Notes: generated from the letters alone by a model not told the origin. A stretch of DNA of 64,000 nucleotides from Treponema sp. (GCA_016290995.1 JAEEVR010000001.1:193612-257611), one strand, 5' to 3'; counted from the stretch's first letter, positions 44,373 through 53,303 are shown. Numbers and translations are program-made.

Positions 44373-44399
44373 TAAACTCCGCCGTTAAAATTCCGACAA
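44373..44399 (+). promoter_or_regulatory. Sigma-28-like flagellar promoter before flgB
   Basis: TAAA (44373-44376), 15 bases, TCCGACAA (44392-44399), near the sigma-28 form TAAA-N15-GCCGATAA. Start codon seven bases downstream, so the flgB mRNA may be leaderless. Same CCTAAACT core as the flgN promoter. Confidence 0.6.
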
Positions 44400-44406
44400 T
44401 TTAAGT

Positions 44407-44829
44407 ATGAACTCATTCAATCGATCAATTGACTTATTGCACAAGGCCCTGGATGTAAACGCCTTGCGCTATCAGGTAACGGCTAACAACATTGCCAACG
44501 CCGAAGTGCCGAATTTCAAGCGTTCCGCCGTGAATTTTGAAAGCGAGCTTAAGCGCGCCTTTGAATCCGAGGAAAACGCCCGCAATTCCTTTGACTTGAC
44601 AAGAACCGATCCCCGCCATTTTTCAATCCACAACGTTATGGATTGGCAGGAAGTAAAGCCGCGCCGCGTGGTTGATTGGAGTTCCACCCAAAACGCCAAC
44701 GGAAACAGCGTTGACGTAGAGACCGAAGCGATGAACATCATCAAAATCCAGATGCAGTATCGCTTGCTCAGCCAGTTGGAAAACTTTGAGTTTAGCCAAG
44801 TCAAGACAGCGATGTCGCCTAACCGCTGA
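44407..44829 (+). CDS. flgB: FlgB, flagellar proximal rod protein
   Basis: Structural rod protein, 140 residues, exported by the flagellar apparatus. N-terminal motif DLLHKALDVNALRYQVTANN followed by IANAEVPNFKR, and the C-terminal helix IIKIQMQYRLLSQLENFEFS. No Shine-Dalgarno before the ATG; a sigma-28-like element ends seven bases upstream. First of flgB-flgC-fliE. Confidence 0.95.
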   Translation: MNSFNRSIDLLHKALDVNALRYQVTANNIANAEVPNFKRSAVNFESELKRAFESEENARNSFDLTRTDPRHFSIHNVMDWQEVKPRRVVDWSSTQNANGNSVDVETEAMNIIKIQMQYRLLSQLENFEFSQVKTAMSPNR

Positions 44830-44848
44830 TTTTAGGGAGGAAGAATAA

Positions 44849-45307
44849 ATGGGACTCTTTTCTGCGATTAACATAGCTTCTACAGGACTTAGCGCCGAGC
44901 GTCTTAGAACCGACGTTATTTCAAACAACATCGCCAACGCTTCTACAACAAGAACGCAGGACGGCGGTCCCTTTAAGCGAAGCCGCGTGATTTTCCAACC
45001 CGTGGCCGACGCCAACCCCACGTTCCGCACTCCTTATCTTCCCAGCAATTTGGACAACGGTCCCGGAAAGGGCGTAAAGGTGCGAGAGATCGTCGTTGAC
45101 ACAAGCGAAGGAAAATTGATTTACGATCCCGACCATCCGGACGCGATCAAGACCGGACCCCGCGCCGGCTATGTAGAATATCCTAACGTAAACATCGTAA
45201 ACGAAATGGTTGACTTGATTTCGGCCAGCCGCGCTTACGAGGCCAACACAACGGTAATCGAAGGCTCAAAGGATATGTTCAATTCCGCTCTTGAAATTGG
45301 ACGATAA
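44849..45307 (+). CDS. flgC: FlgC, flagellar proximal rod protein
   Basis: Rod protein, 152 residues. AINIASTGLSAERLRTDVIS with NNIANASTT at the N-terminus and PNVNIVNEMVDLISASRAYE at the C-terminus are characteristic of the rod/hook family and FlgC in particular. GGGAGG precedes the ATG. Confidence 0.96.
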   Translation: MGLFSAINIASTGLSAERLRTDVISNNIANASTTRTQDGGPFKRSRVIFQPVADANPTFRTPYLPSNLDNGPGKGVKVREIVVDTSEGKLIYDPDHPDAIKTGPRAGYVEYPNVNIVNEMVDLISASRAYEANTTVIEGSKDMFNSALEIGR

Positions 45308-45336
45308 TCGCGCTAAGATAAGGGCAGGGTGGAAAA

Positions 45337-45684
45337 ATGAAAATTAACGAAATGCCTGTCTTGCAAATGCAAGGCTTTGAAAACATCAAGGACACAAATC
45401 CGCTTAAGAACGCTCCGCATGTGAACATTCTTTCTTCCGCGGAAGAAAACCAGCGCATAAAGGAAAAGTCTTTTGGCGAATTGTTGTCAGAAGCCTTTAG
45501 CGCAATGAACAAGCAGCAAACGGACGTCGATTCCCTTACAAAGCAAATGATTACAGATCCGGACAGCGTTGACATTCATGACGTTACGACTGCCATGGCA
45601 AAAGCCCAAATGTCCATGACTTTGGCCAAGACTGTGGTTGACCGCGTCATTACTGGTTGGACAGAAATTACAACGACACGCTAA
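45337..45684 (+). CDS. fliE: FliE, flagellar MS ring-rod junction protein
   Basis: 115 residues. SFGELLSEAFSAMNKQQTDVD and DSVDIHDVTTAMAKAQMSMT followed by VVDRVITGWTEI match FliE. It connects the MS ring (FliF) to the rod. Here its stop overlaps the start of an acyltransferase gene (TAATG) where fliF is expected from T. pallidum and most other flagellar operons. Confidence 0.95.
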   Translation: MKINEMPVLQMQGFENIKDTNPLKNAPHVNILSSAEENQRIKEKSFGELLSEAFSAMNKQQTDVDSLTKQMITDPDSVDIHDVTTAMAKAQMSMTLAKTVVDRVITGWTEITTTR

Positions 45685-46493
45685 TGTTCGAGCACGTTAA
45701 CAGGGAGGGGACATACGTTCCCCCGACTGACTCGATTTGGCCGCAAAAGCCCGACCAACCCCTTTTGCAGCCAAAGCATTTGCGTCAAGTTGTCGTAGAC
45801 GAAAAATATCCCTTTATTGACAAAACCTTTAAATTCTTTTTGTGGCGCAACTTTATTTACGCCGGCGTTTGGTTTGTTGTCTTTCCTTTGCAGCGCCTTC
45901 GCTACGGAATTAAGTTTAAGGGCTTGGAAAATTTGCGCAAGAACAAGGCGCTTTTTAAAAACGGAGCGGTGACTGTTTGCAACCATGTTTACCGTTGGGA
46001 TTTTTTGGCGGTTGTCCAAGCGACAAAAAAGCGCCTGTGGTTTCCGGCCCGCGCCGAAAACTTAATGGGAAGCGACGCCGGCTTGATCCGCGCGGTGGGC
46101 GGCATTCCCGTTGCCCAAAACTTTAGCGGAATGAAAAAATTCTACGAGGCCTTTGACTCGCTCCACCAAAAGAAAAAATGGATTCACGTTTTTCCCGAAA
46201 GCTGCCGTTGGACTTGGTACCAGCCGATCCGTCCCTTTAAGCGCGGCGCCTTTGAGTTTTCGCACCGCTACGACATTCCGATTATTCCCATGGCAATAAG
46301 CTACAGGGAGCCTGACGCTTTGCGGAAATTTTTTGGCGTAAAGCATCCGCTTGTCACGTTGACAGTCGGCTCGCCGATAATGCCCGACGCGGGCCTTTCT
46401 TTAAAGCAAGATTCCACAAGGCTTTTGGAAGAGTGTCACAAAAAAATCGTTGACATGGCGGGCATAGAAAAGAACCAATGGCCCGCGCTTTAG
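45684..46493 (+). CDS. PlsC-type lysophospholipid acyltransferase
   Basis: Membrane-associated acyltransferase, 269 residues. The catalytic H(X4)D motif appears as NHVYRWDFLAV (about residue 107), and the substrate motif as HVFPESCRWTW in place of FPEGTRS. A hydrophobic N-terminal helix (FLWRNFIYAGVWFVVFPLQ) anchors it. Coupled to fliE, an unusual neighbour; the facing genes on the other strand (HAD hydrolase, GH3-type adenylase) suggest a lipid theme. Confidence 0.82.
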   Translation: MFEHVNREGTYVPPTDSIWPQKPDQPLLQPKHLRQVVVDEKYPFIDKTFKFFLWRNFIYAGVWFVVFPLQRLRYGIKFKGLENLRKNKALFKNGAVTVCNHVYRWDFLAVVQATKKRLWFPARAENLMGSDAGLIRAVGGIPVAQNFSGMKKFYEAFDSLHQKKKWIHVFPESCRWTWYQPIRPFKRGAFEFSHRYDIPIIPMAISYREPDALRKFFGVKHPLVTLTVGSPIMPDAGLSLKQDSTRLLEECHKKIVDMAGIEKNQWPAL

Positions 46494-46509
46494 CCATTTG
46501 TTTTAAGGA

Positions 46510-47211
46510 TTAAAAGTCGCTTCCGTCTAAAATCTTGGAGGCAAATTCTTCCCAAGAAAGGACAGGATGCTGCAAGTCCCAAATGGGCCTTTGAGCCTTT
46601 GTCTTAATCTGAACGAATTTCATTCCGGCGTTTCTTGTGCCCTGGCCATCGGTGTCGTCCCTGTCGCCGACAACCAAAGTTTCCTTAGGCTTGGCTCCAA
46701 GGTCGGCCGCGATTTGCAAAAAGCCTCTGGGCGCCGGCTTTAGGCAGCCCAATGTTTCGGAAGAATAAAACCTTTCGCACAAGTCCAAGGCCTCTTGCTT
46801 TACTCCGCAAGAGAGCGCGCGCTCCTTGATTAAGTTGTAGTCGGAGTAGAGCGCGATTTTTGTTCCGGAGCCGGAAAGCGCCTTGAACACTTCAAAAACT
46901 TTTTGATGGGCCGCGAATTTTTTATGCCCAAGAACTTTTTCCATGTAGCGAAGGTATCGCTTTTCGTACCATTCGCCAAAAGTTTTTGGCGAGCAAAAGG
47001 CGGTCTTTGAGGCAAGGGTGTAGTATTCCTTCTTGAAGTTTTCGGGAGTCTCAAAATCGCGGCCTTTAAAGAACGCGCGCGCCTTTCGTTCCGCCTTCAT
47101 AAAGAAAAACCTGTGCAAGCGCGGAAGAAGCAAGCCTTTTGCGATGCCTGTGTTGTCGTAAAGCGTGCCGTCAAAGTCAAATATGACGGCCTTGAAATTT
47201 CTTGCGTTCAT
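46510..47211 (-). CDS. HAD-superfamily hydrolase
   Basis: 233 residues, Rossmann-like HAD fold with nucleophile motif VIFDFDGTLYDN at residues 9-20, motif II ALYSDYN, and the acidic motif IV VVGDRDDTDGQG. A helical cap of about 80 residues follows the first motif. Substrate unknown, probably a phosphate ester. Its ATG overlaps the stop of the GH3-type gene. Confidence 0.85.
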   Translation of the reverse strand: MNARNFKAVIFDFDGTLYDNTGIAKGLLLPRLHRFFFMKAERKARAFFKGRDFETPENFKKEYYTLASKTAFCSPKTFGEWYEKRYLRYMEKVLGHKKFAAHQKVFEVFKALSGSGTKIALYSDYNLIKERALSCGVKQEALDLCERFYSSETLGCLKPAPRGFLQIAADLGAKPKETLVVGDRDDTDGQGTRNAGMKFVQIKTKAQRPIWDLQHPVLSWEEFASKILDGSDF

Positions 47212-48902
47212 TAACGGATGACCAACTCTTTAAAGTATTCGTGTCTCTTGTCGTCTTGCATCAAGAGGTTCATCTTGAACTGGCCGTCGCGGGCTCCTTT
47301 TTGGATCATGGCGGCCTTGTATTTTTCGAATGAGTTTTCAACCAAGCGGTGGCCGATCGGATCCTTTACGCGGAAAGAATCTCTCTTGGCGGCGTACTCA
47401 ACGTTTTCGCTCTTAAGCTTTTGGTCAACGCAGGCTGTAAACTTGTCGCAAAAAGCCTGGTCAAGGTCTTTGTTTTGGAACTCAATGTAAATGTTGTAGG
47501 CGCTTTGTTGCAAGTCCGCAAAGCCGACAAAGAAGCTGGTCTTTTGTCCCAATTCTTTTTCTGTTTCCGCAATAGCGTCGATGAATTGGCGTTCGCTAAG
47601 CTTTTCGCCGGTCATCGAAACGATTCCGTTTATCTTTTGAATGAATTGAATTGTGGGAATCGTCTTGTAAACGCCGGTGCATTCGATCATGTCGTTCATA
47701 TTGTAGCGGTAAAGGCCGCCGTAAGTCGTTATGTAGGGAATGTAGCGCTTGCCTTTTTGCAGCTGGTGCAGCTGAATGAATTTTGGGTTTTCGCTTTCGT
47801 CGCCGATTTCTGTAAACTCAAAGTAGTGGTTGTGCGGGAACAAAACAGTGTCGTCGGCTCCGTTCATTACCAAGCCCGCGCGGCATTCGCTGGCAAAGTA
47901 GCCGAACTCCTGGTCAAGCGTCTGCTCCGGAAAGTAGTCCTTGTACTTGTCGCGGTAAACGCTTGTGTTTCCGCAGTGCCAGGTTGTTATCGTCTGCAAG
48001 TTGGGCCAATAATGCTTGGGAAGAACGCGGCCGTACTTTGCCTTAAGCTCGCGGAGTTCCGCGGCGCGCTTGGGGTTGGGCGAGTATCGCGCTTCCAAGA
48101 CGGAGCGGATTTCTGGCTCGATGTTGACCTTTTTGCTAAGGGTTCCATGTTCGATGTCGTCGATGTAGTCGTCCAAGAATTGGTCAACGTTCTTTTGCAA
48201 CTCGATGATTGTGGAAGGGTTGGCGGTTACCAAAAGCGTTACGTTTTGCTCGATGCCGCTTCGCATCAAGGCGTAGTAGCGGGCTGTGTAGTCCTTTATG
48301 GCAAAAACGTCTGCGGGAGCGGAGTAAAGGCCCTTGATGAATTCCGGGCAGTCGCGCTGGGTCACGCCCGATACGGAGCCGCATACCGTTCCGTCGGGAG
48401 CGTAGCCTTCGATTGACTTTCCTACGATGGAAACGCACTTTCCCCAAAAGGTCTTGGGCCTGTGCATGATAAAGGAGTAAAGCCAAAGCTTTGACATTTT
48501 GCTAAAAATGTTTTGGTAGTATTCGTTGGTGATGGGGATCCACTTGGGCTCTTTTGTCGTTCCGCTTGTCGTGGCGTACATCATCGGCTTTCCGGGGAAC
48601 AAGACGTTCTCTTCGCCGTTCTTGTGGCGCTCGATGTAGGGGCGCAAGTCCTCGTAGTCTTGGATCGGAACGTTCTTTTGCCAGCGCTCGTAAAGCTCGT
48701 CGGCGCTTTTTGCCTCCAGGATTTCAGAAAAATGATGGGCTTTTCCCCATTCTGAGTCTTTTGCGTATTCCAAGATTCCGCGCAAAGTCTTTTCGGATGA
48801 TTTTTCGCAGTTTTTTGCGGCCTTGTCCAAGGCTTTTTTATTCTTTTTGCCAACCCAGCTAAGCGCGAATGTGATGAGCGTGGCGTTCTTTTCCTTTTTC
48901 AT
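47211..48902 (-). CDS. GH3-family acyl-adenylating enzyme
   Basis: 563 residues of the GH3 family (named after plant auxin-amido synthetases), part of the ANL adenylase superfamily. The ATP loop MYATTSGTTKEPKWIPIT (about 110-127), TYGGLYRYNMNDMIECTGVY and the C-terminal cap with VSMTGEKLSERQF are present. Bacterial members are thought to activate carboxylic acids for conjugation; substrate unknown. AAGGAAC precedes the ATG and a TTGACA-N17-TAAAAT promoter lies 33 bases upstream, back to back with the promoter of the divergent gene. Confidence 0.87.
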   Translation of the reverse strand: MKKEKNATLITFALSWVGKKNKKALDKAAKNCEKSSEKTLRGILEYAKDSEWGKAHHFSEILEAKSADELYERWQKNVPIQDYEDLRPYIERHKNGEENVLFPGKPMMYATTSGTTKEPKWIPITNEYYQNIFSKMSKLWLYSFIMHRPKTFWGKCVSIVGKSIEGYAPDGTVCGSVSGVTQRDCPEFIKGLYSAPADVFAIKDYTARYYALMRSGIEQNVTLLVTANPSTIIELQKNVDQFLDDYIDDIEHGTLSKKVNIEPEIRSVLEARYSPNPKRAAELRELKAKYGRVLPKHYWPNLQTITTWHCGNTSVYRDKYKDYFPEQTLDQEFGYFASECRAGLVMNGADDTVLFPHNHYFEFTEIGDESENPKFIQLHQLQKGKRYIPYITTYGGLYRYNMNDMIECTGVYKTIPTIQFIQKINGIVSMTGEKLSERQFIDAIAETEKELGQKTSFFVGFADLQQSAYNIYIEFQNKDLDQAFCDKFTACVDQKLKSENVEYAAKRDSFRVKDPIGHRLVENSFEKYKAAMIQKGARDGQFKMNLLMQDDKRHEYFKELVIR

Positions 48903-48934
48903 ATTAGTTCCTTTTATGGGGTATTGTTCCTGCT

Positions 48935-48998
48935 ATTTTATTCATTTTGGCAAACCTTGTCAACTTTGCTTGCAAATTTGCTAAAAAAGGTATATAAT
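48935..48998. promoter_or_regulatory. Back-to-back promoters between the GH3-type and glycosyltransferase-like genes
   Basis: Minus strand: TTGACA (48958-48963), 17 bases, TAAAAT (48935-48940). Plus strand: TTGCAA (48970-48975), 17 bases, TATAAT (48993-48998). The two -35 boxes are six bases apart, so the divergent genes may be co-regulated. Confidence 0.8.
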
Positions 48999-49007
48999 AG
49001 TAGAACG

Positions 49008-50483
49008 ATGTCTAATGAGATTTTTGGAAACAAAGTTTCGCGTTTTTCCGCTTGGAAGGCAGGCCTTGCCTATAAGATGTGCAAAAGAATCTTTGGCGAG
49101 CAAAAAGAAGGCTTGGATCTTGTTGCCGTGGCCAAAGGCGGCGTTTACAAGGATTTTAAGGCCTTGACATTGGTTCGCCGCGACGACCTTGAGGCCCAAA
49201 AAGACGACGACGGAACGCCCTTAAAGGTTTACGAAGTCAATCCCAAAAATGCCTTGGTCATCGGAACGATTCGAATGGGCTTTGGCCACTGGAGAATCGC
49301 CATCGCCTTGGCCAGCGTCGCGGCCAGCATGAACGTCCGCGCCTATATTTTGGACTACCTTTCTTTTTCAAACACCCCGATCGCAAAATCGATAAAATTC
49401 TTGGAAGATCTTTACAACACTTTTAGCCGCCTTTCGCAAAGGTCCAAGTGGTTCAACAACCATATTTGGGAAGACATCACAAGCCGCGCCAACGCCACGC
49501 TTGACTCGGCGATTCAAAACCGCGAAATCTCAAGGCTTTTTACCGCCGCATTGGAAAAGCTCCCAAAAGACATTCCGCTTGTGGCCGCGCATCCTTGGGT
49601 CGGCTGGTCGGCCATGCATTGCGGAATGAAAAAAGTAATCTCAATGGTGCCGGACAATCTTCCTTTGGCCTTTTGGCTTGTGCAGGGAAGCCTCCACACC
49701 GTTCAGTCGCCGTCGGCCTACATGGGCTACCGCTCTCTTTTAAAGATGGAGCGCGGAAAGCCGATCACCCATTGCTTGCCCGCCAGCCAGATTGTCCAAA
49801 CCGGCCATTACGTTGACTATGAGCTTTTAAGCTCGATCAAGGCCGACTGCAAGGCCCGCCTTGACCGCGCCAAAAGGGGAGAGGCCCGCCGCTTCCTTTT
49901 GACTATGGGCGGAGCGGGAGCGCAGGCGCACAAGTTTGGCGACATAGCCAATTATTGCAAGGAATACATTCGCCAAAAGAATTGCGCTCTATTGATCAAT
50001 ATGGGCGACCACGAAGGCCGCTGGCTTGTCTTAAAGGAATTGCTTGAAGAAGGCAACATTCCTTACACGCTCCACACTGATTGGAAAAAAACAAAGGCCT
50101 TTGCAAAAGAGGCCGAAAAGTCTCCCGTTACCGGCGTCCATATTTTCTTGCACAAAGACTTTTACGCGGCCGTCTATTGCACAAACCTTTTGATGCATGT
50201 TTGCGATTTTATGGTAACAAAGCCGTCCGAGCTTTCGTTCTACCCAATCCCAAAACTTTTTATCCAGCGCGTAGGCCGCCACGAGGCTTGGGGCGCCATT
50301 CGCGGAAGCGAGATTGGCGACGGAACAAAAGAGGCCGACGACCACATTATCTTGCACAGGCTTTTGACAATGATTATAGAAGAAGACGACCTTCTTCAAA
50401 TGCAAGTTCAAAATATTTTGAACAACGACAAAATGGGAATTTACAACGGCGGCTACAATGTAGTTAAATGCGCGTTGCAATAA
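49008..50483 (+). CDS. Glycosyltransferase-like protein related to MGDG-synthase-type enzymes
   Basis: 491 residues. The phrase VIGTIRMGFGHWRIAIALAS near residue 88 resembles the N-terminal glycine/His loop of monogalactosyldiacylglycerol synthases, and FLLTMGGAGAQAHKFGDIA plus the MVTKPSELSFYPIPKLFI segment resemble the sugar-nucleotide domain of GT-B enzymes. I call it glycolipid-related with moderate confidence; the assigned family is not certain. ATG is nine bases after a TATAAT box without a ribosome site. Divergent from the GH3-type gene. Confidence 0.65.
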   Translation: MSNEIFGNKVSRFSAWKAGLAYKMCKRIFGEQKEGLDLVAVAKGGVYKDFKALTLVRRDDLEAQKDDDGTPLKVYEVNPKNALVIGTIRMGFGHWRIAIALASVAASMNVRAYILDYLSFSNTPIAKSIKFLEDLYNTFSRLSQRSKWFNNHIWEDITSRANATLDSAIQNREISRLFTAALEKLPKDIPLVAAHPWVGWSAMHCGMKKVISMVPDNLPLAFWLVQGSLHTVQSPSAYMGYRSLLKMERGKPITHCLPASQIVQTGHYVDYELLSSIKADCKARLDRAKRGEARRFLLTMGGAGAQAHKFGDIANYCKEYIRQKNCALLINMGDHEGRWLVLKELLEEGNIPYTLHTDWKKTKAFAKEAEKSPVTGVHIFLHKDFYAAVYCTNLLMHVCDFMVTKPSELSFYPIPKLFIQRVGRHEAWGAIRGSEIGDGTKEADDHIILHRLLTMIIEEDDLLQMQVQNILNNDKMGIYNGGYNVVKCALQ

Positions 50484-50509
50484 AATAAAATTTTTTTAGG
50501 AGACATAAT

Positions 50510-51541
50510 ATGGCATTCGTCGATGATTTGCTCAAAAAGGCCAAGGCGGCCAACAAGACAATCGTTCTTTGCGAAGGCGAGGACAAGCGCGTGGTTGAGG
50601 CCGCCGCTAAAATCGTAAAGGAAGGAATCGCAAAAATCATTCTTTTGGGAACGGAAGAAGAAGCCAAAAAGGCGGCGCCCGGAGTTGACCTTAGCGGAGT
50701 AAAGCTTGTAGACCCGGCCACAAGCGCCGACGCCGACCGCTACGCCGAGATTTTGTTCAAGGCCCGTGAAGGAAAAATCAACAAGAAGACCAACCAGCCT
50801 GAGTACGCCGACGTTGCCGCGGCCAAGGCTTACATTCAAAAAGACCGCACGATGTTCGGAGCCTTGATCCTTAAGGCCGGCGACGCGGACGGCTTTGTTT
50901 CTGGCGCCTGCCATTCAACGGCCAACACTTTGCGCCCCGGCTTGCAGGTAATCAAGACCGCGCCTGGCATTTCTACTGTTTCATCAAGCTTTATCATGGT
51001 CGCTCCAGAAGGCGGCAACCCATACATCAAGGAAGGCGTTTCGCTCTTTGCCGACTGCGCGATTAACATCGAGCCCGACGCCCAGCAGTTGGCCGACATC
51101 GCCGTCGCCACCGCTGACACAGCAAAAAAGATTGCCGGCATCGAGCCTCGCGTGGCCATGCTTTCGTTCTCTACAAAGGGAAGCGGAAACGACGACAAGT
51201 TCTTTAAGTCTGTTCCAAAAGTGCAGGAGGCCACGGAGCTTGCAAAGAAAGCCGCTCCCGACTTGGCCATCGACGGCGAGTTCCAGTTTGACGCCGCGGT
51301 CGCTCCGGAAGTAGGCCAGCTTAAGGCGCCGGGAAGCTCAGTCGCAGGCCACGCCAACGTATTTGTATTCCCCAACATCAACGCGGGAAACATCGGCTAC
51401 AAGATTTGCCAGCGCATGGGCGGTTGGATGGCTATCGGCCCTGTATGCCAAGGCTTTGCAAAGCCGCTCAACGACCTTAGCCGCGGCTGCAACGTGGACG
51501 ACATCGTCGCCACCGTAGCCGTAACTGCGCTACAGGCATAG
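50510..51541 (+). CDS. pta: Phosphate acetyltransferase
   Basis: Converts acetyl-CoA and phosphate into acetyl phosphate, the first step of acetate fermentation. 343 residues, the short form without the N-terminal regulatory domain. KTIVLCEGEDKRVVEAAAKI opens the protein and GNIGYKICQRMGGWMAIGPV is the C-terminal signature. AGGAG is seven bases before the ATG. Fits a fermentative anaerobe that also uses Rnf. Confidence 0.96.
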   Translation: MAFVDDLLKKAKAANKTIVLCEGEDKRVVEAAAKIVKEGIAKIILLGTEEEAKKAAPGVDLSGVKLVDPATSADADRYAEILFKAREGKINKKTNQPEYADVAAAKAYIQKDRTMFGALILKAGDADGFVSGACHSTANTLRPGLQVIKTAPGISTVSSSFIMVAPEGGNPYIKEGVSLFADCAINIEPDAQQLADIAVATADTAKKIAGIEPRVAMLSFSTKGSGNDDKFFKSVPKVQEATELAKKAAPDLAIDGEFQFDAAVAPEVGQLKAPGSSVAGHANVFVFPNINAGNIGYKICQRMGGWMAIGPVCQGFAKPLNDLSRGCNVDDIVATVAVTALQA

Positions 51542-51569
51542 AATTTTTTGGCGGCCGCAAGGCTGTCCT

Positions 51570-51641
51570 GGATGATTAGCTTAGTGGTAGAGCGCTTCCT
51601 TCACACGGAAGAGGTCGTTGGTTCGATCCCAATATCATCCA
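51570..51641 (+). tRNA. tRNA-Val (CAC)
   Basis: 72 bases, acceptor GGATGAT/ATCATCC, discriminator A, anticodon stem CTTCC/GGAAG with loop TTCACAC, anticodon CAC. A tyrosine-integrase relic begins about 50 bases downstream, so its 3' end is a likely attachment site for the island on its right. Confidence 0.95.
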
Positions 51642-51691
51642 ATCTTATTTTTCTTGACGCGCGCAAAGAAAAACAGCGAAAGCGTGATTGA

Positions 51692-52600
51692 GATAGTTTC
51701 GGCGATTATAAAACACCACCAGACATTGTTGATTTTTCCCGTAAGCGAAAGCAAGTAGGCGCTTGGAAGCAAATCCGTTCGGTTTTGTTTTCGGATTTTG
51801 CAAAGGTTTTTTTTGACAAAGACGGAAAGTACTTTGAATTCCAAGCCCTTACAGGCCGTCCGATTAAGGACAACACCCTTATCTTGTACCGTAAGCTTCT
51901 TGCGAACCAGCTGATTCCTTTTTTTGGTGAAAAGCAAATTGGTGACGTCAGCAAGGACGTTGTGAAGGATTGGATCGTCTGGGCGAGTGGATTCTGGTCA
52001 GCGAAGACCGTGAACAACGCCCGTGGCGTCTTGAACATAATACTTGAAGCGGCTGTTGACAAAGAAATCATAGACAGGAATCAAGTATAGGCCTACTGAA
52101 AGAAAGAGCCGCAGGTTGCTTACGCCAGACGAAATTAAAGAAGTGTATTTTTCTCAGCTCTGGACTAGGGATTGTCAAAGAAAAATGTTTCTTTTGGCTG
52201 CCCTTACTGGAATGAGAATAGGCGAGGTCGCCGTTTTGCGAAAAGAGGACCTGCGCGAAAACTACATCGACGTTTCTCACACGTATTCTGATAGCCTGTG
52301 GTTGGGCAGCGCAAAGACCGGCGAAAGCCGAAAGGTCCCAATCTTGGAGAATTTTGATTTCGGAGAGTCGCGGACCGAATGGGTGTTTGAGGGGCTTTCT
52401 GCAGAACGTCCTATGTTCTCGCGCGCTGTATACAACACGTTCGCTAGAATCTGCGACAAGCTTGGTTGGGCCACAAAGACAAGTCTGACATGACTGAGCG
52501 CTACACCTATTAGCGACCCGATATGTTTCCCGAAGTCTACGCCGCTCAAAGAAAACTATACGCCGCTGTTGTAGGTTCACTTGACCAAAATGGCAAATGA
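51692..52600 (+). pseudogene. Broken tyrosine recombinase (integrase) next to tRNA-Val
   Basis: Remains of a phage/island integrase in three pieces. Piece one (51692-52090) covers the N-terminal arm and core-binding region, with FEFQALTGRPIKDNTLILYR and WASGFWSAKTVNNARGVLN. A frameshift near 52080 leads to piece two (to 52493), which holds the first catalytic Arg in AALTGMRIGEVAVLR. The HxxR part is deleted, and piece three (52491-52600) resumes with MTERYTY, a stop codon, then RPDMFPEVYAAQRKLYAAV, the region with the catalytic Tyr. At least one frameshift, one stop and one deletion make it inactive. The N-terminus is also missing. Confidence 0.85.
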
Positions 52601-52619
52601 AAATAGGCTTGCCATCTTC

Positions 52620-52670
52620 TTGACATATATATATAAATATGTATAATTATATATATATATATGGAGGTGG
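52620..52670 (+). promoter_or_regulatory. Promoter and ribosome site of the toxin-antitoxin operon
   Basis: TTGACA (52620-52625), 16 bases, TATAAT (52642-52647), inside a TA-repeat tract (52625-52662) that could vary in length. GGAGGTGG at 52663-52670 serves the antitoxin start. Confidence 0.75.
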
Positions 52671-52674
52671 CTGC

Positions 52675-52947
52675 ATGATGGTGGAAACTGCCCAAATGAT
52701 GCCGATTACAAGGCTGCAAAAGGAATTGACCCAAACCGTAAGAAAGGTTTCCGAGAAAAACGAATCTGTATACATTCTCAAAAACAACAATATGGAGGCG
52801 GTTATTGTTCCCTTCCGCGAATACGAATATCTTTCCGCCTTAGAAGAGGCTTTCGAGCGGTTGGAAATCGCGGAAAACCTTGCCCCAAGAATGAAGCGCT
52901 ACAACGCGGCGAAATCTGTCAGCTGGGATTCCATAAGGAAAGATTGA
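52675..52947 (+). CDS. Phd/YefM-family antitoxin
   Basis: 90 residues. The N-terminal Phd fold (MPITRLQKELTQTVRKVSEK, ESVYILKNNNMEAVIVPFRE, then YEYLSALEEAFERLEIAENL) binds the operator DNA, and the C-terminal tail should wrap and block the toxin. Two adjacent ATG codons are possible; both follow GGAGGTGG. The stop overlaps the toxin start (TGATG). Confidence 0.9.
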   Translation: MMVETAQMMPITRLQKELTQTVRKVSEKNESVYILKNNNMEAVIVPFREYEYLSALEEAFERLEIAENLAPRMKRYNAAKSVSWDSIRKD

Positions 52948-53276
52948 TGGACAAAGAAAAAAAAGAAGTCCGAATCAATTTCATTCCCGAAGCCGTCGAA
53001 GACTACAATAATCTTGACGGAAGCCAAAGAAAATCCGTCAACAAGGAAATTGACAAACTGAAGGCCAACCCATTCGCGGGCCGGGAGCTTGGAAACAAGG
53101 ACAACGTGGATTTGACCGGCTTCTACAAAATGTACGCATGCAACAAAAGCATACGGATTGTTTACAGGCTGCTCTCCGCCGAGAAAATAGAAGTGGTGGA
53201 AATTTGGGGAATCGGAAAAAGGGACAAACTGAAGATTTACAAGACTGTGGGGGCGAGGGCGAACAAAGCGAAATAG
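52947..53276 (+). CDS. RelE/ParE-superfamily toxin
   Basis: 109 residues. The RelE fold is visible in EVRINFIPEAVEDYNNLDGS, then LKANPFAGRELGNKDNVDLTG, FYKMYACNKSIRIVYRLL and EVVEIWGIGKRDKLKIY. Arg in SIRIVYR and the basic C-terminus fit a ribosome-dependent RNase, but ParE-like gyrase poisons share the fold. Coupled to the antitoxin. It sits between the integrase relic and the cassette array. Confidence 0.88.
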   Translation: MDKEKKEVRINFIPEAVEDYNNLDGSQRKSVNKEIDKLKANPFAGRELGNKDNVDLTGFYKMYACNKSIRIVYRLLSAEKIEVVEIWGIGKRDKLKIYKTVGARANKAK

Positions 53277-53303
53277 GAAGCGGCGGATGCCGCCATTGCT
53301 TCC

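Noticed and set aside
47349..48416. Long plus-strand reading frame opposite the GH3-type gene
   Set aside because: It is a mirror of the strong codon bias on the minus strand; the minus-strand protein has clear adenylase motifs and the plus frame has none.
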